Source of the DNA: Olsenella uli
GTDB lineage: Bacteria; Actinomycetota; Coriobacteriia; Coriobacteriales; Atopobiaceae
DNA: 64,000 nucleotides
Direction of reading: 5' to 3'
Assembly: GCF_016899935.1 (NCBI RefSeq)
Contig: NZ_JACJJK010000010.1
Span: 1 to 64,000 of the forward strand
Shown: in pieces, positions 59,060 through 64,000 of the stretch
How positions within the stretch are numbered: the first letter of the stretch is position 1
Layout of the letters: every line of letters starts with the position of its first letter
Translations under genes and position numbers: made by a program
The notes under the pieces: model-generated
Seen by the model: the letters and a program-made list of their open reading frames with translations, nothing else
What the model was told of the DNA's origin: nothing
Database searches by the model: none

Positions 59060-60319
59060 CTACGAGTACGCCTGCATGTGCTCGTCGTAGGACTCGGAGA
59101 ACTGCTCGGTGTCCTGCGTGATGTAGAAGTAGTAGTAGTTGGTGTCCGCAGGCTCGCAGGCGGCCTCGATCGAGGCCAGGCTCGGCGAGCAGACCGGCGT
59201 GGGCGTGAGGCCCTCGTGCAGGTTGGTGTTGTAGGGGTCGTCGAGGGAGTTGATCTCCTCGGCGGTGGCGGCGCGGCCGAGCGAGTAGGTGAGCGTGGCG
59301 TCGCTCTGCAGGCGCATGCCGTCGGCGAGGCGGTTGTAGAAGACCGAGGCCACCTTCGGGCGCTGCTCGTCGGTCACGGCCTCGCGCTCCACGATCGACG
59401 CCATCGTGAGGACGTCGTTCTCGTCCAGCTCGAGCCCGTAGCGCTCGGAGAGCGCCTGCGCGGCGCCGGCGAGGTCGAGCGAGCCGACCTCGGCCTGGTA
59501 CTGGTCGAGCATCGCGCGGATCACGGTGTCGGCGGTGACGCTCTCCTCGCCGGAGAAGTCGTAGGTCTTGGGGAAGAGGTAGCCCTCGAGGGAGTCCTCG
59601 TGGGCGTCCGCGAGAAACGCGTAGTCGGCCGCGTAGTTGGACGCCTTGGCCTGGGCGAGGAAGTCGTCGGCGGAGATGCCGAGCGACTCCTGGGCCGCGT
59701 CGGCGATCTGGCTCACGGTGAAGCCCTCCGGGACCACGAGCTGGGCCGTCGAGGCGTTGGGGCCGGTGGTGAGCAGCTCGATGATCGTGGTGGCGTCGCT
59801 GCCGGCGACGATCCGGTACGAGCCGCTCTTGATCGCGGACTCCGCCTCGGTGCGGCGGACCTCGGAGAGGAACTCACTCTGGTCCGCGATGAGGCCGTTG
59901 TCGTAGAGGACCTGCGCGACGGCCGCCGCGCCCGAGCCGTCGGGGATGGTGATCGTGACCTCGGTGCCCTCGGGGGCGAGCTGGGCGTCGTCGGCCCCGC
60001 CGCCGGACATGAGGGACGGGACGAGCACGAAGGCCGCCACGGCTGCCACGACGATCGCGCCGACCACGGCGAGCGCGGCGAGCGGGATGCGGCGACGGCG
60101 CGGACCGCCCTTCGGGCTGCGGGGGTTGCGCGCGCCAGCGCGCCGGGTGGCGGCGGCGGTGCGGCTGGAGACGCCGGTGCTGCCGAGCACGGAGCGCGGG
60201 GCGCTCGCACCGGTCGCGGGGGCGGACGGTCGGGAGGCGCGGGTCGCGGAGGGGCGCGTGCCGCCGCCGGCCGAGAAGTGCGAGCCCCCGCGGCGCGGGG
60301 ACCTGTTGGATGCTGCCAT
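59060..60319 (-). CDS. mltG: Endolytic transglycosylase MltG
   Basis: 419 residues. A basic, disordered N-terminus of about 85 residues, one membrane helix (IPLAALAVVGAIVVAAVAAF) and a YceG domain: VTITIPDGSGAAAVAQVLYD (LysM-like), EGYLFPKTYDFSGEESVTAD, and LTMASIVEREAVTDEQRPKV with the catalytic Glu, then VFYNRLADGMRLQSDATLTY. It cuts nascent glycan strands and so sets their length. Followed upstream by ruvX and alaS in a conserved order (alaS-ruvX-mltG). Confidence 0.94.
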   Translation of the reverse strand: MAASNRSPRRGGSHFSAGGGTRPSATRASRPSAPATGASAPRSVLGSTGVSSRTAAATRRAGARNPRSPKGGPRRRRIPLAALAVVGAIVVAAVAAFVLVPSLMSGGGADDAQLAPEGTEVTITIPDGSGAAAVAQVLYDNGLIADQSEFLSEVRRTEAESAIKSGSYRIVAGSDATTIIELLTTGPNASTAQLVVPEGFTVSQIADAAQESLGISADDFLAQAKASNYAADYAFLADAHEDSLEGYLFPKTYDFSGEESVTADTVIRAMLDQYQAEVGSLDLAGAAQALSERYGLELDENDVLTMASIVEREAVTDEQRPKVASVFYNRLADGMRLQSDATLTYSLGRAATAEEINSLDDPYNTNLHEGLTPTPVCSPSLASIEAACEPADTNYYYFYITQDTEQFSESYDEHMQAYS

Positions 60320-60328
60320 CGTGCCCTT

Positions 60329-60742
60329 TCAGGTCTGCCTGGCGTCCAGCCAGGACTGGAGAAACAGCCCTGCCGCCACCGAGTCGACCTTGCCACGCAT
60401 GGCGCGCTCGGAGAGGCCCTGTTCTTTCAGGATACGCTTCGCCTCGGCCGACGACAGGCGCTCGTCGGCAAACTCCAAGGGAAGTCCGCAGGCCTCGGCG
60501 ATCTTCTCGGCCTGGGCGCGGATGCGCGCGGCCTGCGGGCCCTCCTCCCCCGCCATCGTGCGGGGCAGGCCGCAGACGAGCAGCTCCGGCTCCCAGTCCT
60601 CCAGCACGCGGCGGAAGGTCCGCGCGTGCGCGAGCACCTCGGCGGCAGGCAGCACGCAGACCGGCGAGGCCACGCGCCCGCTCGGGTCGCTCACGGCCAC
60701 GCCGACGCGGACCTCGCCGATATCGAGCGCGAGGACGCGCAC
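60329..60742 (-). CDS. ruvX: RuvX/YqgF family Holliday junction resolvase-like
   Basis: 137 residues. VRVLALDIGEVRVGVAVSDP is the RNase H-like start with its Asp; LLVCGLPRTMAGEEGPQA, FADERLSSAEAKRIL and KVDSVAAGLFLQSWLD complete the fold. YqgF proteins process rRNA ends and may act on junctions. GTG at 60742 just after the alaS stop; the longer frame is a shadow of alaS. Confidence 0.92.
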   Translation of the reverse strand: MRVLALDIGEVRVGVAVSDPSGRVASPVCVLPAAEVLAHARTFRRVLEDWEPELLVCGLPRTMAGEEGPQAARIRAQAEKIAEACGLPLEFADERLSSAEAKRILKEQGLSERAMRGKVDSVAAGLFLQSWLDARQT

Positions 60743-60747
60743 GGCCG

Positions 60748-63408
<2,661 letters not shown>

Positions 63409-63503
63409 GTGTCTCCCTCAGTCGGGCGGTTCTTCTCGCGTAATCAACCGTCCCAGTATAGCGCGGCGCGCCCGTCAGGCCCCGCCACATAATTCCTGCC
63501 GAC

Positions 63504-63635
63504 AATCCCGAGTTGCGCGCGCCGCACACCACGGGGCAGATCGCGCAAGGCGGGATTGCTGTCCCCTGCGGACGGAAATCCCGACCTGCGCACGATGCGC
63601 CACGGTCTGCGGCGCGCGCGAGTCGGGATTTCTGG
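63504..63635. repeat. Paired AATCCCGA hairpins, locus 2
   Basis: AATCCCGAGTTGCGCGCG (from 63504) pairs with CGCAAGGCGGGATT (to 63557), and AAATCCCGAC (63576-63585) pairs with GTCGGGATTT (63622-63631), the latter followed by CTGG as at locus 1. It lies in the 250-bp gap between alaS and the AI-2E-type gene. Confidence 0.8.
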
Positions 63636-63658
63636 TCGGATCGCGCGGAGGTCGCCCG

Positions 63659-64000
63659 TCACGCGGACGGCGCGTCGTCCCTCTCGGCCGTGCCGTCCTT
63701 CTCCGCCGGTGCCGGGGCCGGGGCGTCCGGCGCGGCCTCGCGGGAGGCGTGCAGGCGCGAGAGGCCCGCGAGCAGGCGGGAGCGCTCGATGAAGGTGTCG
63801 TCGTCGAGGGCGTCGAAGGTGGGGCGGGGCCGGCCCTGCTCGTCGCTGAACGGGGTGCTGCCGAAGAGCGCCCCCTCGGCCGAGACCAGCTGGCGGCCGG
63901 TGCGCGTCTCGAAGTAGTAGACGAAGAGGCCGCGGATCGCCGCCGTGAGGGGCACGGCGAGCACCATGCCGACCGCGCCGCCCAGGCACCCGCCGATGAT
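63659..64000 (-). CDS. C-terminal end of an AI-2E family transporter (partial)
   Basis: The frame runs off the right edge; 113 codons with the stop are seen. IIGGCLGGAVGMVLAVPLTA then AIRGLFVYYFETRTGRQLVS is the conserved last membrane segment of the AI-2E/PerM family, whose members have about eight helices and export small molecules or ions. A long cytoplasmic, Ala/Pro/Asp-rich tail ends AERDDAPSA. The gene is the next one upstream of alaS on the same strand. Confidence 0.82.
   Translation of the reverse strand: MIGGCLGGAVGMVLAVPLTAAIRGLFVYYFETRTGRQLVSAEGALFGSTPFSDEQGRPRPTFDALDDDTFIERSRLLAGLSRLHASREAAPDAPAPAPAEKDGTAERDDAPSA

Overview
The window is about 70 % G+C and looks like an actinobacterial chromosome of the class Coriobacteriia, most plausibly an Olsenella/Atopobiaceae-type anaerobe. 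This is inferred from gene content: an actinobacterial division and cell-wall cluster without ftsA, with sepF, yggT and divIVA downstream; a mannose-family PTS with a DUF956 gene; a C1 aminopeptidase; and abundant GTG starts. No 16S rRNA gene is present, so the genus is not proven.

Layout. 1-2060: tail of a membrane protein, a cytidylate-kinase-like gene, a permease remnant and a tRNA operon (Gln-Glu-Glu). 2058-6636: cca, pepC, a YigZ-family gene, a glucose-type EIIA and the RNase P RNA. 6923-27353: the division and cell-wall (dcw) cluster on the minus strand, in transcription order mraZ-rsmH / ftsL-ftsI-murF-mraY-murD-ftsW-murG / repeat array / murC-murB-ftsQ / ftsZ-pgeF-yggS-sepF-proC-yggT-divIVA, ending in a strong terminator. 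murE is missing from its usual place. An MraZ-type operator (four boxes, 10-bp period) precedes mraZ. 27715-39706: a lipoprotein, a TPR membrane protein, a Xer recombinase, pyrG, a PARG-like gene, an XRE regulator, recN-nadK-tlyA-xseB-nusB and asp23.

39943-49834 is the most unusual part: twelve tightly packed plus-strand genes encoding an E2-like protein with an HPN motif, a JAMM/JAB peptidase and a ThiF/E1-like enzyme (a bacterial ubiquitin-like conjugation triad), followed by a WXG-like small protein, an FtsK/EssC-like ATPase, a second WXG-like protein, a coiled-coil protein and four zinc-ribbon or membrane proteins. Several carry a short recurring 'x-DGTI-H/R' motif. The likely picture is protein conjugation and deconjugation coupled to an FtsK-type (type VII-like) machine; this is inference. 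A low-GC AbrB/PIN toxin-antitoxin module follows, flanked by two copies of a 31-bp palindrome.

51042-64000: efp, a mannose-type PTS (IIAB-IIC-IID-DUF956), an Xaa-Pro peptidase, aroK with a degenerate aroB-like partner, yqeG, mltG, ruvX, alaS and the end of an AI-2E-family transporter gene.

The window is also rich in repeat families: a dispersed 12-mer GTYCTTCTCGSC (30 exact copies by eye, both strands, several reading frames), mirrored arrays of a 31-bp unit at four intergenic loci, perfect 15-1-15 palindromes, and paired hairpins built on AATCCCGA.
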